Source: Roseococcus sp. SDR (GTDB lineage: Bacteria > Pseudomonadota > Alphaproteobacteria > Acetobacterales > Acetobacteraceae). Taken from it: a stretch of 64,000 nt of DNA. Location: assembly GCF_019083995.1 (NCBI RefSeq), contig NZ_JAHRCU010000002.1:124001-188000 (forward strand), given 5' to 3'. A model generated the notes under the pieces. That model saw nothing but the letters and a program-made list of their open reading frames with translations. It did no database searches and had not been told where the DNA came from. Shown here piece after piece: positions 1 through 8,525 of the stretch (positions are counted from its first letter, which is position 1; each line of letters opens with the position of its first letter). Made by a program: the position numbers and the translations under genes.

Positions 1-752
1 TGCGCCTGGCTGAACTGCGAGGCCACCACCGGGAAGGGCGAGCCACGGCGGATCTGGCCGATCACTTCATCGGCGAAGCGGCGCACTTCGGCCTCGTTGG
101 CGGGGTCATCCACCGGCAGGTAGATCTCGCTCACCAGGTATTCGGCCTGCGCCTCCTGCGCGCGGCGGGAGGCGATGGCGTCGGCCACTTCCTGCTCGCT
201 GATCTCGCCGAGCGGGCCGAGCGCCTGGCGCAGCAGCCGGCCCCAGCCGATCTGCGCGCGGATCTGATCGAACAGCACACGCGGCTGGATGCCGGCATTG
301 CGCAGCTGGTTCCGCATGGAGCCGGGCGGCAGGTTGTTGCGCCGCTCGATATCGGCGATGGCCTCGGCGATGTCGGTGTCGCTGACGCCGATGCGCCGGC
401 GCTGGATCTCCTGGATGCGCAGGCGCTCATCCACGGCGAGGCGCAGCACCTGCGGCTGCAGCCGGGTCAGGATCTCGGGCGCCACGCCCATGCCCACATT
501 CAGCGCGAAGAGGCGCGAGCGGGAGGTGACCTCGGCTTGGGTGATGGGGTCCCCGTTCACCACGGCCAGGATGCGGTTGCCGGCGGCGGGCGCGGCGGCG
601 CCTTCGGGCGCCGCTCCTGGCCGCGGCTGGGCCACAGCCATGGGCACCGCGCCCAGGGCGAGCAACAGCGCCATCCCCAACGGGAGCAGCCGCCTGGGGC
701 GCAGGCCCGGCGGGAGCAAGCTGGCGGCGATTCGGGGACGGATGCGGGTCAT
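1..752 (-). CDS. surA: Periplasmic chaperone / peptidyl-prolyl isomerase SurA (3' part outside window)
   Basis: SurA escorts unfolded outer-membrane proteins, including LptD, through the periplasm. The visible 250 residues start at ATG 752-750. They show an arginine-rich N-region and hydrophobic signal peptide ending near PMAVAQ, then a SurA N-terminal chaperone domain (ILAVVNGDPITQAEV at about residue 60, followed by helices through about residue 160). The frame runs off the left edge near the first parvulin domain (YLVSEIYLPVDD), so the C-terminus cannot be judged. It lies 46 bases downstream of lptD on the same strand, the usual alphaproteobacterial lptF-lptG-lptD-surA order, which ties the chaperone to its best-known client. 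Confidence 0.93.
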   Translation of the reverse strand, partial: MTRIRPRIAASLLPPGLRPRRLLPLGMALLLALGAVPMAVAQPRPGAAPEGAAAPAAGNRILAVVNGDPITQAEVTSRSRLFALNVGMGVAPEILTRLQPQVLRLAVDERLRIQEIQRRRIGVSDTDIAEAIADIERRNNLPPGSMRNQLRNAGIQPRVLFDQIRAQIGWGRLLRQALGPLGEISEQEVADAIASRRAQEAQAEYLVSEIYLPVDDPANEAEVRRFADEVIGQIRRGSPFPVVASQFSQA

Positions 753-798
753 GATCCCTGTGTCTTAGAGCAGAACCGCCCAGGCCGGAAACCGGGCC

Positions 799-3294
799 TC
801 AGATGGCCCGGAAGAAGTAGTCGCCAACCGTCTTGAAGCCGAGCCTGACCAGAAAGACCGTGTTGCCGATGAAGGGTTCGCCGGTCGTCGTGTTGCGGGC
901 GTAGCGCTTGAGGAAGCGCCCCTCCAGGATGAAGCATTCGTCCTCATAGCCGAAATTCGCGACGATCATGGCAGGCGTGTCGGCCACCACGTCGTAGCGC
1001 AGCGAGCCGGCGGCGCGCCAGACGCCGCCCGCCGCGGTGCGGTACTGCACGGAGGCGCCCACCAGAACCTCGTTGCGGCCGGTGCTGGTCGGGAATTGCG
1101 GCAGGCGGTTGTTGAAGAGGTAGCCGCCGCTGAGCGAGAGGTTGCTCAGCGCGCCCACCCGGCCCAGGTTGAAGTTGGCCACCGCATCGGTGGCGCGGTG
1201 CTGGAAGCTTTCGCTGTCGAAGCGGTTGCGGGCGATGATGTCCACCCAGGAGACCGGCGTCCAGGTGGAACGCGTCACCCAGTCCGAGGCGCGGTCGTTC
1301 AGGCCGGTGTTCAGCGGGAAGGTGGTGGATTGGGTGGCGCGGAAGGAGCGGCCGATGACGGCCTCCGCCCGGCCGCCATTCACGAAATCCCAGCTGCCGC
1401 GCAGCGCCATGTCGGCGCGCGTCGTGCCCTCCATGCGGTCCCGGCCGGTGTAGCGGCTGAGCTGGAAGAGGTTGGCCTCGGTGAACTCGAAATCCAGCGC
1501 ATCCTCGTTCGGGAAGCGCAGCTGGCGGCCGAGATTGGGGCCGGTGACGAGCTGCACGCGCGGCTCGATCATCTGCGTGCCCCATTCGCCGGCGGAGCGG
1601 ATGAAGGGCATGCGCCAGTCGGCTGCGAGGCGGATATTGCCATTGGCATGGATGCCATTGGCTTCGGGCAGCGGGTTGAAGCCGTTGTTCTGCTGGTTGC
1701 CGGCGTAATAGCCGGTGCCGTCGAACTGCCCACGGAAGGTGATCTGGTCGCCGAAGAGGCCCTGCTGCGGGTTCTCATAGACGACGCGGCTGGCCAGGCG
1801 CTGGCTGAAGGTGCCGGTCGGGCGCGTCAGGCCCAGGATGCCGACATCGGAGGTGACGTAGCCGCCCAGGATCTGCTTGCGCGGCGCATGCTCGTAGATG
1901 CCGTTGGGGCCGACGAAGGGGATGCTGGAGAGATTGTCCTGCGTGTTGAGGCCCTGGTAGTAGCGCACATCCATGCGCGCATAGGCCTCGGTGCCCCAGA
2001 AGCCCTCCACATAGGCCGTGCTGGTCAGCACGCGGCGGTATTCGAACTTGTAGGTGCGCAGATAGGCGTCGCTCGAGGCATAGTTGCCGTCGAAGCCGAT
2101 GCGCCAGTTCTCGTTGATGGCGAAGCGCCCGCGCGAGAAGAAGTGGCCGTTGACGCCGGGCGAGCCGGTGCCGCCGGCGGCGGCGCGCTCGGCCTGCTCC
2201 TGGTTCATGTAGCCGATCGAGCCCTGCATGGTCAGCTCGCCGTTGTTGAAGCGGCGGCGGTAGTCGAGGGCCAGGTTGGGCGGCGCCAGCGTGCCGATCG
2301 TGGGCGTGATCAGCAGGTCCTGCGTCTCGTCGATCGCCCAGAAATACGGCGTCTGGGTGAAGGCGCCGAGGAAGCGCGTGTAGCCGTTGGTCGGGAAGAG
2401 GAAGCCCGAGGCGCGCGGCGTCTGCGGATCGGGGTGGGAGAAGAAGGGCGTGTAGAAGAGCGGAATGCCGCCGATATCCACCGTCGCCCCGCGGTAGGAG
2501 ATGCGCTGGGACTCACGATCCTGCGTGGCCATGCGGGCGCGCATCTGCCACAGCGGCGGGCGCGTCGGATCGCTTTCGCAGAGGTTGCAGGAGGAATAGA
2601 CCGGGCGCGCGATCTCGGTGACGGTGCCATCGGTGCGGCGCGCGCCATTGCCGGCGAGGCGGGCGTTCTGCGCGAGCCGGGCGCGGATCTCGGTCAGCAC
2701 GCCGTCGCGGAAGCCGTCGCCGAGCTCGGCCTCCTCGGCATAGAAGACCTGGCCGTCGGCCTCGATGATCTGGACATTGCCCTGCAGCAGCGCGACGCGC
2801 GTGTTGCGGTCATAGGTGAAGCTGTCGGCGCGCAGGAAGCGCCCGCCCTGCCAGGCCTCCACGCGGCCGCGTGCCACCACGCGCTCCCGCTCGCGGTCGT
2901 ATTCCACTTCCTCCGCCGAGAAGGTGACCGGGCCATCGGTGCCGCCACCGCCGACGACGGGCGAGGCCCCGGCCGGGCCCGCCGGCGCGGCGGCGGAGGG
3001 CGCGCCGACCAGGCTTGGCAGCGTCTCCCGCGCCATCTGCGAGTCCACGAAGCCCATGGGCGCGAAGGTCTGCGAGGCCGGGTCGAAGCTGGGCGCGATC
3101 TGCGCGCTCGCCGGCAGCAGCAGTTCCAGCGGCGCCAGCGCGATCGCGAGCGCCAGGACGCGCCACAGACGCGGGCTCGGCCGCAGGCCGAGGCGACGCG
3201 CCTGGGCGCGGCGGATCAGGCGGCGTGCGAAGCGCGGCAGGGGTTGCGCCGGGCGCAAGGGAGGGACGGGCAGCGTGGGGGGCACGGCGTTCAC
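799..3294 (-). CDS. lptD: LPS-assembly protein LptD (outer-membrane LPS translocon)
   Basis: LptD is the beta-barrel that inserts lipopolysaccharide into the outer leaflet with LptE. The GTG start at 3294-3292 forms a GTGA overlap with the lptG stop and gives 831 residues. After a basic, hydrophobic leader ending near LLLPASAQ comes an OstA jelly-roll domain (FSAEEVEYDRERERVVARG onward, about residues 120-330), then a long aromatic-rich barrel with repeated Tyr/Phe/Arg strands. The chain ends with DECFILEGRFLKRY and a terminal aromatic strand. I can see only three cysteines: a CNLC pair after the jelly roll and one near the C-terminus. The open frame continues upstream through lptG, but homology and the overlap support this start. 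Confidence 0.92.
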   Translation of the reverse strand: MNAVPPTLPVPPLRPAQPLPRFARRLIRRAQARRLGLRPSPRLWRVLALAIALAPLELLLPASAQIAPSFDPASQTFAPMGFVDSQMARETLPSLVGAPSAAAPAGPAGASPVVGGGGTDGPVTFSAEEVEYDRERERVVARGRVEAWQGGRFLRADSFTYDRNTRVALLQGNVQIIEADGQVFYAEEAELGDGFRDGVLTEIRARLAQNARLAGNGARRTDGTVTEIARPVYSSCNLCESDPTRPPLWQMRARMATQDRESQRISYRGATVDIGGIPLFYTPFFSHPDPQTPRASGFLFPTNGYTRFLGAFTQTPYFWAIDETQDLLITPTIGTLAPPNLALDYRRRFNNGELTMQGSIGYMNQEQAERAAAGGTGSPGVNGHFFSRGRFAINENWRIGFDGNYASSDAYLRTYKFEYRRVLTSTAYVEGFWGTEAYARMDVRYYQGLNTQDNLSSIPFVGPNGIYEHAPRKQILGGYVTSDVGILGLTRPTGTFSQRLASRVVYENPQQGLFGDQITFRGQFDGTGYYAGNQQNNGFNPLPEANGIHANGNIRLAADWRMPFIRSAGEWGTQMIEPRVQLVTGPNLGRQLRFPNEDALDFEFTEANLFQLSRYTGRDRMEGTTRADMALRGSWDFVNGGRAEAVIGRSFRATQSTTFPLNTGLNDRASDWVTRSTWTPVSWVDIIARNRFDSESFQHRATDAVANFNLGRVGALSNLSLSGGYLFNNRLPQFPTSTGRNEVLVGASVQYRTAAGGVWRAAGSLRYDVVADTPAMIVANFGYEDECFILEGRFLKRYARNTTTGEPFIGNTVFLVRLGFKTVGDYFFRAI

Positions 3295-4415
3295 CCATCC
3301 TCCAGATGCAGCAGAAGGGCAAGGGCGAGCAGCAGGCCGGTCGCCGTGGGGGCCCAGGCGGCCAGCCAGACCGGCAGGGTGCCGGACTCGCCGAATTCGC
3401 CGGTGATGCGGTCCAGCACGAAGAGGCCGAAGCCCGCGGCGACGCCGGCCGCAATGGTCTGCGCCACGCCGCCCCGGCGGCTGTTGCGCATGGAGAAGCC
3501 GGCGGCGAGCAGCGCCATGGTCATGGCGAGGATGGGGGTGCTGAGCATGGACTGGAACTGCAGCCGGTGCCGCAGGGCCGAGAAACCCGCCTGCTCCAGG
3601 ATCGCGATGAAGTCGGGGAGCGCCCAGAAGGAGAGCGTGTCGGGCGAGGCGAAGCTGTTCTCGATGCGGTCCGGCGTCAGATCCGTGGGCAAGGAAAGGC
3701 GGGCGGGCGGGCGTGGCAGGCGGTCGGTCCCGAAGACGGTGGCATCCTCCACCTCCCAGCGGCCGGGCCGCAGGGTGGCGCGCGGCGCCTCGATGCGGGC
3801 GAGCGCCGCGCCACCCGCCGAGAGCCGCCAGATGGTGACGTCGGCCAGGCTGAAATCGGCCAGACGGTCGGTGCCGAGCAGCCGGGCCGGCCGGCCCGAG
3901 ATGACGGCGACGCCGCCCGGCTCCAGCCCGGAATCCCCCTGGCGGAGCCAGAGCCGCCCGCCGGCCAGGGCCGTCACGCCGCCGCCCGCGCGCAGATAGG
4001 AAGCTTCGAGCCGCTCCGCCCGGCCCAGCATGGCGGAGGAGACGGGCGAGACGGCCATGATGGCGAGCAGCCCGAAGGACAGCGCCACGGCCAACGGCCC
4101 CGAGAGGAAGCCCCAGGCGGAAATGCCCGCCGCGCGCGCGACGATCAGTTCGGAGGAGCGCGTGAGGCGCCAGAAGGCCAGCAGGCCGCCGAGCAGGATG
4201 GCGAAGGGCATGATCTGCAGGCCGACAAAGGGCATGCGCAGCCCGGCGATGGAAGCGACCAGCGCGAAGCCGGCATCGGGGCGGGTGGCCGCGCGGCGCA
4301 GCAGCTCGATGAAGTCGAACATCGAGACGAGCAGCGTCAGCGCCAGCAGCATCCCCGCCGTGGCCGCCAGGAAGCGGCGCGCGACATAGAAGGTGAGGGT
4401 CTTCGCGATGATCAT
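3291..4415 (-). CDS. lptG: LPS export ABC transporter permease LptG
   Basis: LptG is one of the two inner-membrane permeases that, with LptF and the ATPase LptB, extract LPS and push it along the Lpt bridge. The 374-residue protein has the YjgP/YjgQ layout: N-terminal membrane segments (LTFYVARRFLAATAGMLLAL; a second set with FVGLQIMPFAILLGGLLAF), a periplasmic beta-jellyroll in the middle, and C-terminal membrane helices ending LLLALALLLHLEDG. It overlaps lptF by four bases upstream and lptD by four bases downstream, so the three are translationally coupled. LptB is not in the window. Confidence 0.92.
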   Translation of the reverse strand: MIIAKTLTFYVARRFLAATAGMLLALTLLVSMFDFIELLRRAATRPDAGFALVASIAGLRMPFVGLQIMPFAILLGGLLAFWRLTRSSELIVARAAGISAWGFLSGPLAVALSFGLLAIMAVSPVSSAMLGRAERLEASYLRAGGGVTALAGGRLWLRQGDSGLEPGGVAVISGRPARLLGTDRLADFSLADVTIWRLSAGGAALARIEAPRATLRPGRWEVEDATVFGTDRLPRPPARLSLPTDLTPDRIENSFASPDTLSFWALPDFIAILEQAGFSALRHRLQFQSMLSTPILAMTMALLAAGFSMRNSRRGGVAQTIAAGVAAGFGLFVLDRITGEFGESGTLPVWLAAWAPTATGLLLALALLLHLEDG

Positions 4416-5542
4416 CGCGCGAAGCCCCGCAGCTGGTCCGGCAGTCCGGGCATGCCGGAGATGACCCAGGCGGAGGCGAAGCCCGGCAGCAGCGCATGCA
4501 GCCAGATCAGCGGGATCAGCGCGGTCTGCCGCGCCGCGAGATTGCCGATGGACAGGCCCACCGCCAGCAGCGCCACCATCAGCAGGCTGCCGATGAAGAG
4601 GTTGATGCCGCCGCCGAAGCGCCGGAACTGGCCGGAGAGCGCCACGGCGAGTGCGAGCAGCGCGAATGTGACGGCGGTGAGCGGGCCGGTCAGGCGCTGG
4701 TGCCCCTCGGCCAGGAAACGCCCGCGGTCGCGCACCGAGACACCTTCCTCGGGATAGAACAATTCGCCCAGCGTGCGCTCCTGCGCGTTGCGGAAGCGCT
4801 GGCCCTCGTTGCGGCTGGCCCGCGCGAGGTCGAGACTGTTCTCCTGGAAGGTGAGCACGGTGAGGCGCATGGTGCTGCTGCCATCGGGCTGCACCACGCG
4901 CTCCACCTGCTGGCGCTGGCCGTTGAACAGCGTGACGCGCGGCCCCTGCGGCGTCGAGACGATGCGCCCGCTCTCGGCCAGGATCGTCACCGGCGCGCCG
5001 CGCTCGCGCGAGTCATGCACAAGAATGCCATAGAGCGTACCGCCTGCGTCGCGGTCCCGCGCATAGACGGTCAGCTCCTCGCCGACCGAGCTGAACACGC
5101 CCTCCTGCAGCAGCAGGCCCGCCATCTGGTTGCGGATCTCGAACTGCCATTCGCGGAAGGCCTGGTGCGAGGCGGGCGTGATCCAGAGGTTCAGCAGGAA
5201 GCAGACGCCCATGGCCCCCATCGCCACCACCAGGGCGGGGCGGGAGAGCTGCCACTGGCTGAGCCCGGCCGCGCGCATCACCACCAGCTCGCGGTCGGAA
5301 GCCAGGCGCACATAGGTGAAGAGCGTGACCACGAAGGTGGTGATGGGCAGGATCACGCCGAAGAAGCTCGGCAGCAGCAGGCCGGTCAGCTCCAGGAAGA
5401 CCCAGATGGAGAGGCCGCGATCCAGCACCAGCTCGATGAAGCGCAACGACTGGGTGAGCCAGACCAGCGCCGCCAGCCCCACCGTCACCGCCAGCAGCGA
5501 CAGCGCCAGCTGCCGCATGATGTAGAGGTCTATGCGCTTCAT
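4412..5542 (-). CDS. lptF: LPS export ABC transporter permease LptF
   Basis: LptF is the partner permease of LptG in LPS extraction from the inner membrane. It has 376 residues and starts MKRIDLYIMRQLALSLLAV, the typical LptF opening. Three N-terminal membrane segments follow (including LLPSFFGVILPITTFVVTLF), then the conserved coupling stretch RLASDRELVVMRAAGLS that contacts the ATPase, a periplasmic domain, and C-terminal helices. The ATGA overlap with lptG indicates coupled synthesis. The upstream FAD oxidase stops 34 bases before this start on the same strand, so read-through from it is possible. Confidence 0.93.
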   Translation of the reverse strand: MKRIDLYIMRQLALSLLAVTVGLAALVWLTQSLRFIELVLDRGLSIWVFLELTGLLLPSFFGVILPITTFVVTLFTYVRLASDRELVVMRAAGLSQWQLSRPALVVAMGAMGVCFLLNLWITPASHQAFREWQFEIRNQMAGLLLQEGVFSSVGEELTVYARDRDAGGTLYGILVHDSRERGAPVTILAESGRIVSTPQGPRVTLFNGQRQQVERVVQPDGSSTMRLTVLTFQENSLDLARASRNEGQRFRNAQERTLGELFYPEEGVSVRDRGRFLAEGHQRLTGPLTAVTFALLALAVALSGQFRRFGGGINLFIGSLLMVALLAVGLSIGNLAARQTALIPLIWLHALLPGFASAWVISGMPGLPDQLRGFAR

Positions 5543-5576
5543 ATGGGCGCGGTCTTACCAGCCCATGGCCGGAAGG

Positions 5577-7019
5577 TCACGCATCGGGAAGCAGCTTGCC
5601 GGGGTTCATGATCCCCTGCGGGTCCAGCGCTGCCTTGATCCGGCGCATCGCATCCAATTCGGCGCCACCCCGCCAGGATTCCATCATGTCCGTCTTGAGG
5701 CGCCCGATGCCGTGCTCGGCGCTGAAGCTGCCGCCGAGGTCGCGTACCACCGCGTTCACCTCATCCATGATGTCATGGCTGCGGGCGAGGAAATCCGCGG
5801 CGCTCATGCCCTCGGGCTGGGCCAGGTTCATGTGGATGTTGCCATCGCCCATATGGCCGAAGGGCACCGGGCGGCTGCCCGGGATCAGTTCGCGGCAGGC
5901 GGCCGAGGCCCGCCGGATCAGCTCCGGCACGGCCGAGACGGGGACCGAGACGTCGTTCTTCACGCTGGCGCCGGCACGCTTCTGCGCCTCGGGGTGTTCC
6001 TCGCGCAGGCGCCAGATGGCGGCGCGCTGCGCTTCGGATTCCGCCAGCGCCGCATCCTCCACCTCGCCCGCCTCCATGGCGGCCTCCAGCACGCTCTCCA
6101 TCAGACCACGCAGGCCGGCGCCCTCGCGCGAGGCCGAGAGGTCCACCAGGACATAGTGGTCGGCGGGGGCGGCGAGCGGCAGGGTCGCGCCTTCGATCGT
6201 GGCCGTCACCATGCCCATGCCGATGCCGGACATGTACTCGAAGGCCCGCACGGCGCCCTCATCGGCGGCGCGGAAACGCCGGAACAGAGCGAGCGCCGCA
6301 TCCTCGGAGGGAAGGGTGCAGAGCGCGGTCGCCGTCTCACGCGCCGCGGGAAACAGTCGCAGCACGGCGGCGGTGATGATGCCGAGCGTGCCCTCGGCAC
6401 CGACGAAGAGATGCCGCAGCGCGTAGCCGGTGTTGTCCTTGCGCAGCCGGCGCAACCCATTGATCACGCTGCCATCGGGCAGGACGACCTCGAGGCCCAG
6501 CATGAGTTCGCGGGCATTGCCGTAGCGCACCGTGGTGTTGCCGCCGGCATTGGTGGAGAGCAGGCCGCCGATCATGGCCGTGCCCTCGGCGCCGAGGCTC
6601 AGCGGGAACAGCACGCCGTGCTCCGCGGCCACCTGCTGGGCGCGGGCAAGCACCAGTCCTGCCTCCACGGTCATGGTCATGTCGGCCGTGTCCACCTCGC
6701 GCACCCGGTTCATGCGGGCGAGGCTCAGCACCACCTGGCGCGGCCGCGCCTCGGGCGTGGCGCCGCCCACCATGGAGGTATTGCCACCCTGGGGGATGAT
6801 GGCGATGCCCTGCGCGGCGCAAAGCTTCACGCAGGCCGAGACCTCCTCGGTGCTGGCCGGGCGCAGCACCGCCATGGCCTCGCCGCGGTAAAGGCCGCGC
6901 CAGTCGCTCAGATGCGGCGCAACATCGCCGGGCTCGGCCAGCACCCCGGGGGCGCCGAGAATGTCGCGGAAGGCCGTGAGCAGGGAGGGGTCGGCGGGGT
7001 GAGGGGCGTGGTCGGGCAT
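5577..7019 (-). CDS. FAD-binding oxidase of the GlcD / D-2-hydroxyglutarate dehydrogenase family
   Basis: Members of this family oxidise D-2-hydroxyacids (glycolate, D-lactate, D-2-hydroxyglutarate) with FAD and pass electrons to quinone or an electron-transfer flavoprotein. The 480 residues hold an N-terminal PCMH-type FAD domain with the PQGGNTSMVGGATPE pyrophosphate loop (about residues 75-90) and NAGGNTTVRYGN. The C-terminal substrate domain carries HMGDGNIHMN and ends in SAEHGIGRLK plus a MNPGKLLPD tail. The layout favours a D-2-hydroxyglutarate or D-lactate dehydrogenase-like enzyme, but the substrate cannot be set from sequence. No GlcE/GlcF partners are adjacent. It lies just upstream of lptF without obvious functional link. 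Confidence 0.85.
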   Translation of the reverse strand: MPDHAPHPADPSLLTAFRDILGAPGVLAEPGDVAPHLSDWRGLYRGEAMAVLRPASTEEVSACVKLCAAQGIAIIPQGGNTSMVGGATPEARPRQVVLSLARMNRVREVDTADMTMTVEAGLVLARAQQVAAEHGVLFPLSLGAEGTAMIGGLLSTNAGGNTTVRYGNARELMLGLEVVLPDGSVINGLRRLRKDNTGYALRHLFVGAEGTLGIITAAVLRLFPAARETATALCTLPSEDAALALFRRFRAADEGAVRAFEYMSGIGMGMVTATIEGATLPLAAPADHYVLVDLSASREGAGLRGLMESVLEAAMEAGEVEDAALAESEAQRAAIWRLREEHPEAQKRAGASVKNDVSVPVSAVPELIRRASAACRELIPGSRPVPFGHMGDGNIHMNLAQPEGMSAADFLARSHDIMDEVNAVVRDLGGSFSAEHGIGRLKTDMMESWRGGAELDAMRRIKAALDPQGIMNPGKLLPDA

Positions 7020-7127
7020 GCGGGTTTATAGCCGGGCCGCGGGGCATCTCCAGAGACCCCGCGGGGCTGCCGCCCATCTTTTCGGGCTCCACGCTGCGAT
7101 ATGCCAAAAAGGAAACGGAATGTTATT

Positions 7128-7154
7128 TTGCACACGCGCCAACCTTGCTATATT
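7128..7154 (+). promoter_or_regulatory. Candidate promoter for the small membrane protein gene
   Basis: The pocket 7090-7190 is clearly AT-richer than its surroundings. TATATT at 7149-7154 resembles a -10 box and TTGCAC at 7128-7133 a -35 box, with a short 15-base spacer; TTTTGC at 7126-7131 would give 17. This is inference from pattern only. Confidence 0.35.
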
Positions 7155-7189
7155 CCGAGAGAAAACGTGTCATTTATGGAATTTCTCTC

Positions 7190-7486
7190 ATGGCTCCCGG
7201 AAAATTCCTGTCCAGCCTGCTCGTCATCGTGGTCTGCTCAGCCGGCGGCTTCGGGCTGATGCACTGGATGCAGGGCGCGCCGACCCCTGTCACGGTCGCC
7301 ACGAGTACCGCCAGCCCCATGGTGATCAACCGCCTGAGCGGCTGCCAGGGCTTCAACCAATCCATCGATGAAGAGATCGCGCGACAGAACCGGATCGGCC
7401 ACAACCACAACTCGACCCGGCTCGCCGCGCTGAAGCGCGATTGCAGTGGCGAGGACCAGGAGCATTACCGGGTGCTGCCGCGCTGA
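7190..7486 (+). CDS. Small single-pass membrane or exported protein, unknown function
   Basis: I do not recognise this 98-residue protein. From ATG 7190 it reads MAPGKFLSSLLVIVVCSAGG, a short basic start followed by a hydrophobic segment that could be a membrane anchor or signal sequence. A polar tail follows with two cysteines (SGCQGFNQS and KRDCSGED) that could form a disulfide outside the cytoplasm. An upstream in-frame ATG at 7145 would add 15 residues, but the candidate promoter at 7128-7154 overlaps it, so the internal start is preferred. The gene stands alone between divergent or convergent neighbours, and its reading frame has its own AT-rich leader, which supports a real gene. Confidence 0.55.
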   Translation: MAPGKFLSSLLVIVVCSAGGFGLMHWMQGAPTPVTVATSTASPMVINRLSGCQGFNQSIDEEIARQNRIGHNHNSTRLAALKRDCSGEDQEHYRVLPR

Positions 7487-7539
7487 TCGGACCCCACACC
7501 TAAATTTTCACTCCGGCGATCCCGCCGCACGCACCCCTT

Positions 7540-7585
7540 CCCGCGGCTCCGCCGCGCGCACCTACTCCCGCGGCTCCGCCGCGCG
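7540..7585. repeat. Two direct copies of a 19-base palindromic unit
   Basis: CCCGCGGCTCCGCCGCGCG occurs at 7540-7558 and again at 7567-7585. Each copy can fold into a six-pair CGCGGC/GCCGCG hairpin with a three-base loop. The second copy encodes the last residues of the Sua5-family protein on the minus strand. It resembles a small REP-like element or a tandem terminator between convergent genes. Confidence 0.5.
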
Positions 7586-8515
7586 GGCCAACCGGTCGCG
7601 AATGGCGGGCCCCAGCCCCTCTCCCGGCACAGGCATGGCGGCGATGCCCCTGAGCCCAGGCCGATCGAGGGCGCGCAGGCCAGCGAAGAGGCGGGATGCC
7701 GCCTCACGCAGGTCATGCGTCTCGGACAGCTGGTAGGTCACAGCCGCACCCGGCAAGGGCGGGCCGAAGGCCAGCAGCGCCTCGTCGGACGCCACCTCCC
7801 GCGCATCCAGGCGCAAGGGCAGCGTGGGCGCATAGTGGGAGAGCATCATGCCCGGGCTGCGCAGCGTGGGGGCTGGGCCGGCATGACGCGGCAGGGGGCG
7901 CCCGACCGGACCGATCACCGCCTCGATCGCCTCCAGCGGCACGCCGCCGGGACGCAGCAGGGCCGCCCCTCCCCCGGCCAGGTCCAGCACGGTGGATTCC
8001 ACGCCGACGGCGCATTCCCCCCCCTCCAGCACGGCGGCGATCCGGCCGGACAGTTCCTCCATCACATGGGCGGCGCTGGTCGGGCTGACGCGGCCCGAGC
8101 GGTTGGCGGAAGGCGCCGCAACGGGCGTGGCCGCGGCGCGGAGCAAGGCCAGGGCGCCCTCATGCGCCGGCACCCGCACCGCCAGCGTGTCCAGACCGGC
8201 CCCGGCCAGCAGGTCGATCCGGCAATCCGCCCGGCGCGGCAGCACGAGGGTGAGCGGCCCTGGCCAGAAGGCAGCGGCCAGCGCGCGGGCGCGGTCATCG
8301 GCGCGCACCTCGGCCCAGGCGGCCTCCGCCTCGGCGAAGTGGCAGATCAGCGGGTTGAAATGCGGGCGGCCCTTGGCCTCGAAGATTCCCGCCACCGCCT
8401 GGCCATTCCGCGCATCGGCGCCCAGGCCGTAGACGGTCTCGGTTGCGAAGGCGACCAGCGCTCCCGAGCGCAGCAGCGCAGCAGCGTCCAGCGGGTCGTC
8501 AAGGAGAGCGGTCAC
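7562..8515 (-). CDS. L-threonylcarbamoyladenylate synthase (TsaC/Sua5 family)
   Basis: The enzyme makes threonylcarbamoyl-AMP from threonine, bicarbonate and ATP, the precursor for t6A at position 37 of ANN-decoding tRNAs. The GTG start at 8515-8513 gives 317 residues, beginning VTALLDDPLDAAALLRSG. The YrdC domain is clear: FATETVYGLGADARN, KGRPHFNPLICH, LAVRVPAHEGAL and APSANRSGRVSPTSA. After about residue 200 a C-terminal Sua5 extension follows, linked by PRHAGPAPTLRSPGMMLSHY, so this is the long Sua5 form rather than the short TsaC form. The open frame extends upstream into cysQ, but that extension has no homology. The gene ends in the repeat described at 7540-7585. Confidence 0.9.
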   Translation of the reverse strand: MTALLDDPLDAAALLRSGALVAFATETVYGLGADARNGQAVAGIFEAKGRPHFNPLICHFAEAEAAWAEVRADDRARALAAAFWPGPLTLVLPRRADCRIDLLAGAGLDTLAVRVPAHEGALALLRAAATPVAAPSANRSGRVSPTSAAHVMEELSGRIAAVLEGGECAVGVESTVLDLAGGGAALLRPGGVPLEAIEAVIGPVGRPLPRHAGPAPTLRSPGMMLSHYAPTLPLRLDAREVASDEALLAFGPPLPGAAVTYQLSETHDLREAASRLFAGLRALDRPGLRGIAAMPVPGEGLGPAIRDRLARAAEPRE

Positions 8516-8525
8516 CGCATCCCCG

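Noticed and set aside
1096-3999. A 967-codon open frame on the plus strand opposite lptD and lptG
   Set aside because: It is a low-complexity Ala/Arg/Gly/Glu-rich shadow frame caused by high GC; the opposite strand encodes clear LptD and LptG.
5532-7031. A 499-codon plus-strand open frame opposite the FAD oxidase
   Set aside because: Composition is His/Gly/Ala-rich without motifs, and the minus-strand protein has complete family motifs.
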